Notes: generated from the letters alone by a model not told the origin. A stretch of DNA of 64,000 bases from Lethocerus indicus (GCA_019843655.1 JACDQD010000007.1:28176816-28240815), one strand, 5' to 3'. Positions 10,478 through 21,285 are shown, counted from the first letter of the stretch. Translations and numbers: made by a program.

Positions 10478-11641
10478 GAACCGGTCTCATAAAACCAGAC
10501 ATTTTTCAATTATTGAAATTAAATACACTTTTTTTTTTATCTATCCTAATATTTTATTCAACTGGAAATTCGAATTGTTTCCTGCCACGAATTGTGTTCA
10601 CTGTAAATAATTAGCTCAATTCCACTCCTTATCTTGTACGCGGATTATTGAAGATCTTGCTGTTGAGCTTACGCGGCTTACGAGCTTTTCGATTAAAGAC
10701 GGACGAAAGTTCGAAAATTTCGGCCGCTGGATGAAATTCATTCATGTACTGTCGCGCCGATAAGGCCTATCTGAGAACATCTATATGGGGGACGGTGTCG
10801 GTCTGTTGAGCGAAAAATCAACATAGAAATATGTCCGCCGTTGACTGGCAAAGTGAATGGGCCTCACAGTTGGCAGGCCTGATAGGCGGGCGTTATCAGT
10901 GTCAACATACCGTCCTTGCAACTGATTTATCAGAGGCGTCGGCATTTTTCCCGTTTTAATTATCGAAGCGTCGAAACGAGGAAAGTTTCCCTGATGAAAA
11001 TTCCCCCCCCCTCCCCCACCCCGGGGGGGGGGGGGGGAAATTCGTTCGGAATTTAAAGTGTAGAGTTTCGTGTTTGAAATGACGCTATCACAATTCGTGA
11101 TAAAGTAATGATTACACACGGTCTAACAAATTCACCGATACGTAAAGCGACGACGAGACTTACTTACTTAGCGCAACTTCAGTAAAGCGCCGAAATCCTG
11201 TAAAGTTAATTTGAAAAGATTATTAGAGGGAGTGCATCACGCTTTCCCATACACGCCTGGAGAAAATTCGATTTTAAAACTATTATTCTCGACCAAATCG
11301 GTAATAGTTATTATCCCAGTTTTATTGATCACTTAAACAGTTATTGACAATTAAACTATATTATCTGAAACAGTATGTCTGTACGAGATAAACACAGAAT
11401 ACGGGTATGCTGGAGAATAGACCGCCCATTAACCGAAGTTACGTTCACCTCCGCAATTAGGAGGAAGTTGTAATTATAAATCCATTACGCCCAAGTAAAG
11501 TCGTAATTGCGACCGGTGAAATTTATTGCTCTGTAAATCAATTTTTAATGAAAAAGTATACTCCGCCGATTGCAATACGTAATACAAAGTTTATGAGACT
11601 CGGAACGCTGGTTTTCAATAAACCCTTCAGTGTCTACAACC
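10478..11641. other. stretch without a recognised gene
   Basis: Unique AT-leaning sequence. The only structure seen is the C-tract/G-tract hairpin at 11003-11037. No transposon ends recognised. Confidence 0.5.
11003..11037. repeat. poly-C/poly-G perfect hairpin
   Basis: Twenty mostly C bases (one T, one A) are followed immediately by fifteen G. The strands can pair on themselves, or the G run can form a quadruplex. Replication slippage or an assembly artefact is possible at such a site. Confidence 0.9.
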
Positions 11642-11905
11642 TAGACCGGTTTCGGAGTGATCGCTGCGACGAGCCTAATACCGACGGCTCTTCTGCTAGA
11701 CCGGTTTCAAAGAGACCAACTTGCAAAAGACTTGCAAAAGAAGGGTTTCGGCCACTCGCCATCTTCAGTAGCGGTGTTGGTCACTTTTGGCACTTTTTGG
11801 ACGTTCCCCACTGCACTGTCACTGTCACTGCGACCGGCGGCCGAAACCGGTCTAGCAAAAGACCAAACCGGCGAGACGAGACAGAAACACACGAAATCTA
11901 CAGTA
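11642..11905. mobile_element. family A copy A12 (rearranged)
   Basis: The arm core is broken: ctagaccggtttcggagtga, then a second gctagaccggtttcaaagag, then gttttcg-type inner arm to gccatcttcagtagcgg. The right arm runs ggcggccgaaaccggtctag to cacgaaatctacagtaatga. The cttgcaaaagac insert and the ending acagtaatgagg recur in the copy at 32161-32390, marking a subfamily. Confidence 0.75.
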
Positions 11906-12172
11906 ATGAGGCATTTGTGGCACTCGACGCCTCAATATAGTTAAGAAAAAAAATATTAAATATGAAATAAACTGACCGTAACTGAAATTTGGCGTAGAAT
12001 ATTTCACATTGTCGAAACGCAGGCGTCTGTTTACACCATTGGACGTGCTAACGACACGTGATTTGATGCGCCCACAAAATAATTTATATAAATTTAATTA
12101 ACATAAATTCATAAGTAATATTTAATTGACGTTACATGGTATGAATGACGTCTGCCGGACGTCATTGTACGT

Positions 12173-12408
12173 TATACCTGTTTTGTGGTCTGTTCTTTTG
12201 CTTGGTTGGTCTTTTGCTAGACCGGTTTCGGCCGCCGGTCGCCATCTTCGTCACTGTCCACGTGACGGTGACAGTGCAGTGAGGACGGCCCCCGAAAACG
12301 TCCAAAAAGTGGCAAAAGTGACCAACAACACCGCTACTGAAGATGGCGAGCGGCCGAAACCCTCGAAATCTGGCGAAAGACCGGACCGGCGAGAGGAATC
12401 TACGGTCA
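12173..12408. mobile_element. family A copy A13
   Basis: Left tip tatacctgttttgtggtctg, core gctagaccggtttcggccgc, inner gccatcttcgtcactgtcc; right arm ctactgaagatggcgagcgg to gagaggaatctacgg. The middle of each arm is deleted. Confidence 0.82.
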
Positions 12409-12827
12409 ATGTACTTAGGTCTTTGACGATCCTAAAACGAATTCCCCCCACTTTTATAAACTGAAAATGTCCTCCAAAACTCAAAATATTCCCCACCCCC
12501 CCGTCGGGCTTTAATGAACGAGTTAATGTAAAGTGCCCGGGGTTTTGTTCCATTTCAGTTTTCTTTTCTCCAACCCCCGTTTTACACTTCCCCGAATCGC
12601 GGCCTCCTGAAGAAGGGGTAGGTTGAATTGCTTCTGAATTCAACCCCCCGCCCCCCACCACCGTCCGATCATTCCGCTCGGTTATCACCGTTTTAATTGC
12701 GCAATTATATATAACAATAATAGAATAATACGCGTCCACGCCTATTTATAATGATTATAATTCGATTGAAAAAAATGTCGACGCGCTAAGTTCAATGTTT
12801 GTAGTTCGGTATAAACGTTTCGTGCGG
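12409..12827. other. stretch without a recognised gene
   Basis: Contains C-rich runs near 12490-12505 and 12645-12662. No gene or transposon end recognised. Confidence 0.5.
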
Positions 12828-12995
12828 TCTGCGATGGGTTGGAAACTTAAGTTGGGACTTAATCTTGAGGAAGATTATATATTGTAGATTTGTTGTGTTT
12901 CTGTCTCCTCTCTCGCCGGTCCGGTCTGTTGCTGGACCGGGGTTTCGGCCGCTCGCCATCTTCAGTAGTCAGTACTGGCATTTTGGACGTTTTTT
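12828..12995. mobile_element. family A half-copy A14 (left arm)
   Basis: Left arm with a 35-bp insertion after gggttggaa, then gtagatttgttgtgtttctg to gccatcttcagtagtcag and cattttggacgttttt. There is no matching right arm downstream. Confidence 0.78.
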
Positions 12996-13368
12996 ACTCT
13001 CTGACTCTTAGTGATCCGACTTAGTAGTATCGGCGAGTCCAAACCAGTTTTTGCCTCGGCGGAAATTCGATTTAAAAAACAATTTATCCGCCACCGAATC
13101 GGAAAAAAGTTCCGATCACCCGTTTTATATTGATCAAACTTTCATAGTGCGCTTTGGGAAAAACTAAGTTGGGGAAAACTAAAGATCTCGCTCAGGGATT
13201 ATATATTTCGAGCCTGTTGAATTTAATTGAAATTAACAATTCTTGGTTTTCGAAGAGTTTCAAAACCTGAGGCAAACTTCTTGTTAAGGTCAATTGGGAA
13301 ATTTGAAAATCTTCGCTTCGATTTTCAAATCTGTAATGGCCGCACTTAAAGCTGTTAACGATTTTCCT

Positions 13369-13560
13369 GAATACCCTACATTTCTTCTGTTTCTGTCTCC
13401 TCTCGGTTCGGCCTTTCGCTAGACCGGTTTCGGCCATCTTCAGTAGCGCTGTGTCAGTCTACTTTCCGGCACTTTGGTTGTTTTTCGGGCACCGCGCTAC
13501 TGAAGATCTACACGCCAAATCCCGACCACTCGCGGACCGCACTACAGGTATGTTGAACTA
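13369..13560. mobile_element. family A copy A15 (internally deleted)
   Basis: Left arm gaataccctacatttcttct to cggccatcttcagtagcg; right part gcgctactgaagatctacac is a fusion of inner motif directly to the distal ctac segment, then ccactcgcggaccgcactac and the tip aggtatgttgaacta. Confidence 0.82.
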
Positions 13561-14178
13561 GATTTTCCCGAAGATTGCGATTACGTTTCATGTTGCGGGA
13601 CAGTATAGTCAACGCTGCAGGAAGTGCAATGGGGCGTCTATTGAGTTATAAAAAACGTTTTGCTCAATGTGAAAAACACAAAAAATAAAATAGACCGGCT
13701 GAAGGGAGGAACGCACCGGAGGGATTTATTTGGGGGGCGTGAAGCACTCTGGAATTGCTGTAGGAAGGGGATGAGGGCGGGGGGGTGGGTGGGTGCTGAC
13801 CTAGTTTACGAGGTCCCATTTTATCCAGAACTCCTGGACCGCGGTCCGGGACCGATTTATCGGGTCCGCGGAACCCCCTTTTTTTTCTTTCTTTATTCCC
13901 GGCCTTTCCCTTTCGAACTGAAAAGCTTTACAAGCGCAGAGTGCGCGTTCGCTCGACTTTTCATCCGATCGATGATTGTGTCGACTCCCGAACGCTAAGA
14001 CGAATGCGCGATTCGATTACCGACTATCCGATTGTGATAAGCGATTTGAAAATAATCGATTTCAAACCTCGAATCGGTACTTAGTAGAAGTACCGAAAGT
14101 TGCATCAAAAGTCCTTCCAAACATCCCTAATGTTTCCGATCGTACTCTTCAAAACGACCTGAACGTACCGACAGTTCA
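13561..14178. other. stretch without a recognised gene
   Basis: The 112-codon frame at 13660-13998 is interrupted by low-complexity G and T runs and shows no known motif. Nothing else recognised. Confidence 0.5.
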
Positions 14179-14521
14179 TTAAAACCCAGTACCAAATTTT
14201 ATTTCTGAAAATTTTGCATAATAATTACTTATTACGATGCATTATTATCAAATAGTACCTCCAGATATGTTTTTAAAACCGGTCTGTCAAATATTTTGTT
14301 TTTAAAATCGAGTCCCATTTGAGGATTAGGGCACTACAGAGTTGAACTGACACATCTTTTATTCTGAATAATAATCATAATTACAAGTATTTTAACACGA
14401 TGTAGTATTTATAATGTGAAATTACTGAAAGTAATAAAAAAAACTTCCTTTAAACACATATGTAGTATCGGAAAAAATTAACTGATCCCCTTTTTGGGGC
14501 CTAAGGTACTTAATGGGTTAA
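14179..14521 (+). mobile_element. family P copy P2
   Basis: Opens ttaaaacccagtaccaaatt and closes ggtacttaatgggttaa, so it is TTAA-bounded. The interior shows the family segments attacgatgcattattatca, ctccagatatgtttttaaaa, aataataatcataattacaa and gaaattactgaaagtaataa. Confidence 0.85.
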
Positions 14522-15419
14522 AGCCCCAACATAGGCCGGCTTACATCGGCCTAGTGAACATAATTGAAAAAAAGTGCCATAATTGAAGAAGATAATACAT
14601 TCCACAGTAATGATAATAATACAATAAACAGAAAAATTCCCAGTCAAATCTAGAAAAGTCTGGAATATCTATCGCAACCGTTCTGGAACCTATCGGATTT
14701 TAGATTGGACCGAATTAGACCGAAACCAGTCTAGGAAGAGACCGAAAATGTCTTTCAATATTCTATGTTCAGGGATTTTTCCTGAACGTCCGAAGCGGAA
14801 AACGCCCGAGGGGGCCGCAGGAGGAAAAGCGTCGAGGATCTCCCAACAATATCGTTAATTTTCTTTTAAGGATTTGGCCCAATTTCCGTCTCTCATTTTC
14901 GTTTATTCTGAAAATTTTTATTGTACGACTCTGTTTTCTCTTCATTTTTACATACAAAATTTTTTTTTTTTTAATATACGTAGTATTTCGTGGACGAAAT
15001 TCCTTCCTATATCCGTGTGTTGGTTTCAAGCGGTCTTTTTTTTTTCTTTTTTTTTCTTCCATCCAAAGGGCCGAACATTCCCCAAATTGGTATGTGGAAA
15101 ATCGCCAATCCCGAACGGCGATATAGACGGTCACGGAATACACGGTCCGTTTGAGATGAAGCCGGCAGGCCGAAGTGAATTCGGAGACGGGAGTTCCACG
15201 GAACTCCCGAGGGGGACGCTCTTTCGGGAGTCCGGGCACGGCCCCCCCCCACCGTAACAATCCCCGTAATAGTGTGCACAGTCTCGATCGGAAAAGACGG
15301 TACGGAAAACGGGTGGAACGGAAATGAAAAGTTCCGCAAAGTTGAGCCTCGCGCGAGATCCGTATTGGGGAAAAGTGCGAAATGAAAATTTCAATGAAAA
15401 ATTTATCCTGGAACATATT
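14522..15419. other. stretch without a confident gene
   Basis: The longest frame of this part (14769-15479, minus, 236 codons) has no recognisable domain, contains Lys/Phe homopolymer stretches from T runs, and enters the M1 transposon, so I treat it as chance. A weak family A core trace lies near 14718-14742. Confidence 0.5.
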
Positions 15420-15637
15420 AGGTGTACAAAAAAGTAATCGACAATTCGATAAGATGTATTTCGGTCTTGAGGAGTTCATCAGGAGAGAGAGGGGAATCGA
15501 AAATTTGCCGGAAAAGTGGCCGCGGAGAGTTGTCGATAATATCGGTGAATATATTAGTAGATTAATAATTAAAATTTATTTTTCAGCAAAATAAAATGAA
15601 TTCCAAAGTCAAAATGTCGATTAATTTTGGGTACCCG
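15420..15637 (+). mobile_element. family M (mariner-like MITE), copy M1
   Basis: Starts aggtgtacaaaaaagtaatc and ends cgattaattttgggtaccc, about 218 bp, with TA at both edges. The interior has the near-palindrome cttgaggagttcatcag and gataatatcggtgaatatat. Ends beginning ggtgtac resemble the mauritiana-type mariner ends known from insects. Non-autonomous. Confidence 0.82.
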
Positions 15638-15674
15638 TAATATTTTAACAATAGGTTTCATGCGTTTATGTCGC

Positions 15675-15880
15675 CCGCCGCCCGCCATCTTCAGTAGCGC
15701 GGTGTCACTGTCACCGACAGTGCAAGTGACGGCGACAGTGACAGTGCAGTGAGGATGCCCGAAAAACGTCCAAAAAAAAAAGTGATACCAACACCGCGCT
15801 ACTGAAGACGGCGAGCGGCCGAAACCGGTCTAGCAGGAGGAGACGGAAACAGACCACAGGACGGGTATTCAAGACAAACT
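15675..15880. mobile_element. family A copy A16
   Basis: The left arm is cut to the inner motif (ccgccatcttcagtagcgcg); the loop is rich in gtgacagtgacagtgcagtg; the right arm runs cgctactgaagacggcgagc, then jumps to accacaggacgggtattc. Flanked by M1 and M2 in opposite orientations. Confidence 0.82.
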
Positions 15881-15951
15881 AAATTGCCGCATCATGAAAT
15901 GGCGTACGCCCGGAGAGTATGTAACCGTATACGTATTTAATACTATGTATT

Positions 15952-16127
15952 AGGGTACCCAAAAGTAATCGACATTTTGACTTTGGAATACATTTTATTT
16001 TGCTAAAAAATAAACTTTAATCTACTATATATTCACCGATATTATCGACAACTCTCCGCCGCCACTTTTCCGGCAAATTTTCGATTCCCCCCCTCTTGAG
16101 GAACTCCTCAAGACCTCGGGTACACCT
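15952..16127 (-). mobile_element. family M copy M2
   Basis: Starts agggtacccaaaagtaatcg and ends ctcgggtacacctaat. Inverse orientation relative to M1, with the gataagatgtatt and poly-A region near the right end deleted. Confidence 0.82.
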
Positions 16128-16850
16128 AATATGGGTAGTCCGGCTGTTTATAATAAATTACATTTTCAACGAAACTAACTCAGTACACAAGAGAAACGGC
16201 ACAAACGTAAAGCCCCCGTGTGGAGGAAACCGGTGACGGAAGTCGTCGCGGGACTCCTCACTTAAAGTTCGGTTGACGGGAAAAGTCCCCCCCCCCACCC
16301 CGACCGAGGTTCGGTCTGAGAAGAAAGAGAAATCCTGAGGTGGGCCGGAAGTTTTTCCGCCTCGGAGTCGGCTTAAAAACGGAAAATAAAAACCCGGTAT
16401 AAAAGAAGGGAGAAAAGTTTCCAGAAACAACAATTTATAATTCAGGATAAAAGGAAAGTTGCAACAAGAGATTGGTTCCACTCGGGCTGATAGCTTCTGG
16501 AAGCTGAACTGAAGCTGAAGGCGCAAATTAATTACACTATTCCGGGCCTAATTAAAAATTTATGATCGATAATCGGTCTACTGGAAATTGTACCGCTCAA
16601 TTGTTCGTCTCGAAATGAGTAATTAACAAAATATATTTCGGAATAATAATTTCGTCGGAGGGCGTAAAAGGGTTGATTTTGTAAAATGTTGTCCCGTAAA
16701 GACAGATAAACGATTTTCTATTTCGGTCGCAAAGAAATGATTTTTAGAATTTATAGTGATTTATAGAAGTTATACTGAAATGTAGACGGCGCGAAAATTT
16801 AAACGGCATCCATTTACTTGACAATAGACCATTTTGTATTACTAAATAAT
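16128..16850. other. stretch without a recognised gene
   Basis: Unique sequence. Frames of about 120 codons on the minus strand lack motifs. 'tatagaagttctactgaaat' near 8203 and 'tatagaagttatactgaaat' near 16762 match, each shortly before an A copy, but I cannot place this short repeat. Confidence 0.5.
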
Positions 16851-17072
16851 TAGTTTAGAATAACTGTTTTGTGGTCTTATTTCGTGTGTTTCAACGTCCG
16901 TCCTCTCGCCGGTTTGCCGTCTTTCGCCAGACCGGTTTCGTCAAGTGCACGAAAACCTCCAAAGTGACTGAAAAAACCGCGCTACTGAAGATGGCGAGCG
17001 GCCGAAACCGAGAGAGGAGACGGAAACACACGCGAAATCTACGGTATTCCTACCAAAAACAAGGTATTTTAT
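16851..17072. mobile_element. family A copy A17
   Basis: Terminus tagtttagaataactgtttt, segment atttcgtgtgtttcaacgtc, core ccagaccggtttcg, short loop, then gctactgaagatggcgagcg to aatctacggtattcctacca and aaggtatttt. Confidence 0.85.
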
Positions 17073-17559
17073 TCGATATTTTAATAATTATTCTTCAAAA
17101 TACGTTTAACCTTTGATGTGTCCTTTTATCCATCGTGTTGATCGTTATTACTATTCGATAAAATCTCCAATATGGGGGACTTAAGGAGGACGGAAACGCA
17201 CGAAATATGAAAAAATTCTTCTTTTTAATGACCGCGGCGAGAAGCCGAAATACAGGTCAAGCAGTTTTCGAGCTGCGAATTTACGGAAAAATCGACAATA
17301 CTACCCTTCGATTACCCCTTGAGAGGGGTAGGGGAGGGGGAGGGCTTAATTGGCGACGTTAACATCTTCAGAAGCGCACTTCGTTAGACCTTTAACTCTT
17401 CGTCTTCTAATTTTGTTGCGACGTCCCCTCCGCCGCCGGTACAAATTAAGCCGCCGTCTTTAAGTCCCCCTATAATCAACAACTCGAGTTTACCTTCTGT
17501 CGTTCGTTCAACGCGGAGGGGCCCCGTCAAAGCCGGGACTTTTCAGACTTTTTTCCGCC
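17073..17559. other. stretch without a recognised gene
   Basis: Contains a short G-rich tract (17325-17345). No gene or repeat end recognised. Confidence 0.5.
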
Positions 17560-17655
17560 GCTACTGAAGACGCGGAGAAGGTCCGAAAAGCGCCTGGCGA
17601 AAGACAGAACCGACGGAGGAGAAACAGCAGGATACGAAATCTGCGGTACACTTTT
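17560..17655. mobile_element. family A half-copy A18 (diverged right arm)
   Basis: ccgctactgaagacgcggag, ctggcgaaagacagaaccga, ggaggagaaacagcaggata, cgaaatctgcggtac. Diverged, with no left arm. Confidence 0.65.
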
Positions 17656-18134
17656 CGAAATTCCGTTCCTACGGCGGCACCTTCTCCGAGTAATCCTCCA
17701 TTTCCGAATAATTCTCGGAGGGAGACTATAATAGATATAGAGTATAAAACCTGCAGTGGGGGTCCGTTCCCAGGCTTTAACGGCAGTTGGTAGTGATCGG
17801 GGTGGAGGGCGGTCGATACAAGAAAACGGCGTACGGGGACGTTTAGACACCTGTAAGAGCTTTTCAACCCCAGCAGATATTAATTCCGGCCCGTTAAATT
17901 TCTCCGGGCGTCTTAAAATCGATTCAGGGGTCCCCGGGGATAAATGGGGAACGGGGGCTTGAAGCGGACGGTGGGGGAGGGGGGGAAAGCAAGAAACAAT
18001 TTTCTTATTGCGCAATCAACAATACGGTACATGTGTTAAGGGGTGTGTATTGTACCGTACGCGGTTCACACGATGAAGAAATGACCCGTTACACACAGTG
18101 CGGGGTGACACTCTCGGCTTTCTATCATTCCAGA
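17656..18134. other. stretch without a recognised gene
   Basis: GC-richer unique sequence. Overlapping minus-strand frames of 119 and 162 codons in two registers show no domain and cross the A18 arm, so neither is credible as a gene. Confidence 0.5.
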
Positions 18135-18440
18135 CTATAGGCTATAGTAAGTTTTGAATTCGATGCCAATAATTACTGATTTCGACATTTTTTTCTAATT
18201 TTTTTTAAACTCTTCCAGTCAAAGAATTGAGTTATACAGTAGATTTTGCGTGATTCTGTGACTCGATCGACTGGTTCTGAGGAGTTTCGATTGGAATCTC
18301 ATAGTCTGACGTCTCGGTGGATCCACAAAGTTCGATATAGCTTTGTACAATGCCAGTCTATAGGCTATAGTAAGTTTTCAATTTCATGCCAATGATTTCG
18401 ACTTTTTTTTTAAAACTTTTCCAGTCAAAGAATTGAGTTA

Positions 18441-18530
18441 TACCGTCGATTCTGTGTGTTTCTGTCTCCTCTCGCTGCGGTTCGGCCTTTGCCAGACCGG
18501 TTTCGGCCGTTCGCCGTCTTCAGTAGCGCG
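18441..18530. mobile_element. family A half-copy A19a (left arm, in tandem unit 2)
   Basis: accgtcgattctgtgtgttt, ctctcgctgcggttcggcct, ccagaccggtttcggccgtt, cgccgtcttcagtagcgcg. It ends abruptly at the inner motif, with no right arm. Confidence 0.85.
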
Positions 18531-18735
18531 GAGGAAAGGCAGGAATGAAATTTGTGAAACCGAGATTCTGTGACTCGATCGACTGGTTAGGAGGAGTTTC
18601 GATTGGAATTTCGGTGGATCCACAAAGTTCGATGTAGCTTTGTATAATGCCAGTCTATAGGCTATAGTAAGTTTTGAACTTCATGCCAATAATTACCGAC
18701 TTTTTTAAAACTTTTCCTGTCAAAAAATTGAGTTA

Positions 18736-18826
18736 TACCGTCGATTCTGTGTGTTTCTGTCTCCTCTCGCTGCGGTTCGGTCCTTTGCCAGACCGGTTTC
18801 GGCCGTTCGCCGTCTTCAGTAGCGCG
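18736..18826. mobile_element. family A half-copy A19b (left arm, in tandem unit 3)
   Basis: Nearly identical to A19a, including the same abrupt inner edge, which shows that the arm was duplicated together with its host unit. Confidence 0.85.
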
Positions 18827-18980
18827 GAGGAAAGGCAGGAATGAAATTTGTGAAACCGAGATTCTGCGACTCGATGGATCTCGGTGGATCCACACAGTTC
18901 GATATAGCTTTGCATAATGCCAGTCTATAGGCTATAGTAAGTTTTGAACTTCATGCCAATAATTTATGAGTTATACATAG

Positions 18981-19240
18981 AGGTATTCTAAACTATGTTA
19001 TTAGTTTAGAATACCTGTTTTGTGGTCTCCGAGGGGTTGGAATACCGTAGATTACGTGTGTTCCAATGTCCTCTCGCCGGTTTGTGGCCTGCTGTCGGTT
19101 TCGGCTGCTCGCCACGGATGTCCAAAAAAACCCCCAAAGTGACTAACACACAGCGCTACTGAAGATGGCGAGCGGCCGAAACCGGTCTTGCGAAAGGCCA
19201 GACCGCAGCCGGAGGAGACGGAGACGCACGAAATCTACAA
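18981..19240. mobile_element. family A copy A20 with an adjoining solo right terminus
   Basis: A lone right tip (aggtattctaaacta, 18981-18995) abuts the left tip ttagtttagaatacctgttt at about 19001. The left arm continues to tcggctgctcgcc; the right arm gctactgaagatggcgagcg runs to gcacgaaatctac. The left inner motif is deleted. Confidence 0.85.
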
Positions 19241-19413
19241 TTGAGTTATAATTACGCGCCCGTTTATAAGTCCCGGGCTTTGCGGAGGGAACTCTTTCGA
19301 AAAGTTGAGCTTGGGGTCGACGGGGGGGGGGTTAGCGCGACAGGTAACTGATAACTGTTATCAATAGAGGTAGCCGTGGCCGCGGCCGTGGGTGGGCCGG
19401 CCACACCGGTGCC

Positions 19414-19553
19414 GGTATAAATCAGACGGGGCCGGGGCGTGGGGCCGGCAGGGACGGAATGGGGCCGATCTGGCTGTAAAGAGGGATGGAGGGGGGGGGG
19501 CCTATAATTTCTGAGTCTGCCTCAGACTCGCCCCAACACCACTGATTTATACC
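19414..19553. repeat. inverted repeat ggtataaatcag
   Basis: ggtataaatcag at 19414-19425 is matched by ctgatttatacc at 19542-19553. A smaller hairpin (gagtctgcctcagactc) lies inside at about 19512-19529. Confidence 0.75.
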
Positions 19554-19561
19554 TTCTCTCC

Positions 19562-19650
19562 CTCTCTCCCTCCATCCCTCCCTCCCTCCGTCCAGAGCCC
19601 TTTTTTCGGCCGCAGAGAGAAACAGGGCGGGAGGGATGGAGGGAGAGGGA
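19562..19650. repeat. polypyrimidine/polypurine hairpin
   Basis: ctccctccatccctcc in the left arm is complementary to ggagggatggagggag in the right arm, around a loop of about 45 bp. Both arms continue with imperfect pairing. Confidence 0.85.
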
Positions 19651-20244
19651 GGAAAAAAGGAAGAGAGAGAGAGAGAGGCTCAGCCGGGAGTGATGAACGC
19701 GAAGGGACCAAAAAGGTTTTTCTGACCTTAGACCGGAGTAGACGACGCTTTCTGAACTATTTCAGGAAATTAGGAAAGCGAGAAGGAAAAAGAGGAAAAG
19801 TGAGTTGCCAGTCTCGAGTTTCAGTATATATAAAATTTCCAATTATAACGGCCTCAAACGATACCCGTTTTGGGGTGGAAATAAATTTATTTTTTGGGGT
19901 CCGGCCGTAGAGAGATAAAGTCGTTATGCAAATCTATGAAGTTTTTAAACCTCGCCGAAATTAAAGTATTTCTTCGAAAATTCTCAACAACTAGTATCAG
20001 TTGACGTCCCTCGCTCTCCTGCTCGGTCTTAATCTAGACCGGTTTCCCGGTCTACAGCTCGTCAATCTTCATTATCTACCAACGCCGTTATCTTCCCAAG
20101 TACTTATCTTCCAACATATTTATCTTCCAGCATCTTTTTATTCTCACAGCCTAATTAGGTGTCAACTAGGAAATTGTCTACAAATAATAAAAACTGTACT
20201 TGTCTTCCCCTTGTAATTCTGCCTAAGAAGTATATTGGAAACCA

Positions 20245-20322
20245 GTTTTGGAATACCTGTTTTGTGGTCCTCGAGTGTGGTTTCTGTCTGCCGTTTTGGT
20301 CTTTCGCTAGACCGGTTTCAGT
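20245..20322. mobile_element. family A half-copy A21 (left arm)
   Basis: gttttggaatacctgttttg, tttctgtctgccgttttggt, ctttcgctagaccggtttca. The segment gtagatttcg and the inner motif are missing. Confidence 0.75.
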
Positions 20323-21049
20323 GGCGCATTTTCAGGGGCGATATTCCGCCTCCGCCCTATAATCGTACGCCGGGGAAAGGGCTCATTATGCCGTCGGTAC
20401 AAGAGCTAATTACGCGAATAACTCGCGGCTTCATTAGCGGCGAAGCGGGTTAAGTCCGCGAAGTCCGCACGTGCCTGAATTATACAACGCGCTGTCGGAC
20501 CTCTTTGAGGTCTCCCCGACGACAAGTTGCAGTTCCGTAAAAATTAACTCTAGTGGGGCAGCGGCCAAATTGCAGATTTGGAAATTAAACTCGCCCCTGA
20601 AAGAATCCGGGGGGAAAAAAAAATTCCACCACCCGCGCCACAAAAAAAAAAAGAAGAAAAACGAGGCGGGGGGTGGTTTTAAACCGGGCCCGTCAAGCTT
20701 TATTTATTGCCTTTTTATGTATAGCCCTTCCCCTCCATCGCTCTCTCCCTCCCGCTCCCACCCTATTTCTCTCATGACTCTCTCTCTCTCTCTCTCTCCC
20801 TCCTACATTTTCTCGGCGTGGAAAATCTCCGTTTCCCTTTTGCCCCGTCTTCTTTCCGTCCTTGTCCTTCCCCCTCGCTCCCTCAACGGCATTGAACGCT
20901 CGGAGGCCGCGCTAAATTCATTTCCGCCGGCATTTTATTTTATTTTTTCCCCCTCTATCCATCCAGTCGGCCGTCTTAAAACAGCCCCTACACGTAGAAA
21001 TTAGCCGGTGAAATTTGAACGCAGAATATTCCGTATCGATGGGAACAAG
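20323..21049. other. stretch without a recognised gene
   Basis: Contains poly-A runs (20605-20660), CT-rich sequence (20731-20800) and a family-A-associated segment in inverse at 21015-21045 (gcagaatattccgtatcgat). The 177-codon frame at 20471-21004 is dominated by Ser/Pro/Leu from the CT tract. Confidence 0.5.
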
Positions 21050-21285
21050 TTCTGGCCATTTTGCCAGACAGGGGTTTCGGCCGTTCGCCATCTTCAGTAG
21101 GCGGTATTCGGCACTTCGGGCGCTTTTTGACTGTCACCGTCGTTTGTACTTGAACACTTGTACCACTTTCTGTAGACGGACAAACGACATTACCAAAAAC
21201 GAGAACGAGACCACCACAGTACAAGTGACAGTGACAGTGACAGTGACAGTGAGGATGCCCAAAAAACATCCAAAGTGACTAAGTT
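21050..21285. mobile_element. family A copy A22
   Basis: Left core ttttgccagacaggggtttc and gccatcttcagtaggcgg. The loop contains the conserved internal core (gacggacaaacgacattacc, accaccacagtacaagtgac) and four gtgaca repeats. The right side stops at ccaaagtgactaa, before the right inner arm. Confidence 0.82.

Larger units (their letters stand above)
18135..18975 (+). repeat. tandem repeat of host sequence carrying family A arms
   Basis: Three units plus a partial fourth begin with ctataggctatagtaagttt at 18135, 18358, 18655 and 18925. Units 2 and 3 contain a family A left arm (18441-18530 and 18736-18826) followed by gaggaaaggcaggaatgaaa; unit 1 has no arm there (about 18231-18262) and so resembles an unoccupied site. 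Confidence 0.88.
19241..20244. other. stretch without a gene; GC-rich hairpins
   Basis: Holds G/C homopolymer runs and two nested inverted repeats (19414-19655, listed separately). The remainder (19656-20244) is AG-rich, then AT-rich, without a recognised feature. Confidence 0.55.

Noticed and set aside
12251..12739. 162-codon minus-strand frame
   Set aside because: Starts in the arms of A13 and extends through unrelated unique DNA without a domain.
14769..15479. 236-codon minus-strand frame
   Set aside because: No recognisable motif, homopolymer-driven Lys runs, and it reads into the M1 transposon.
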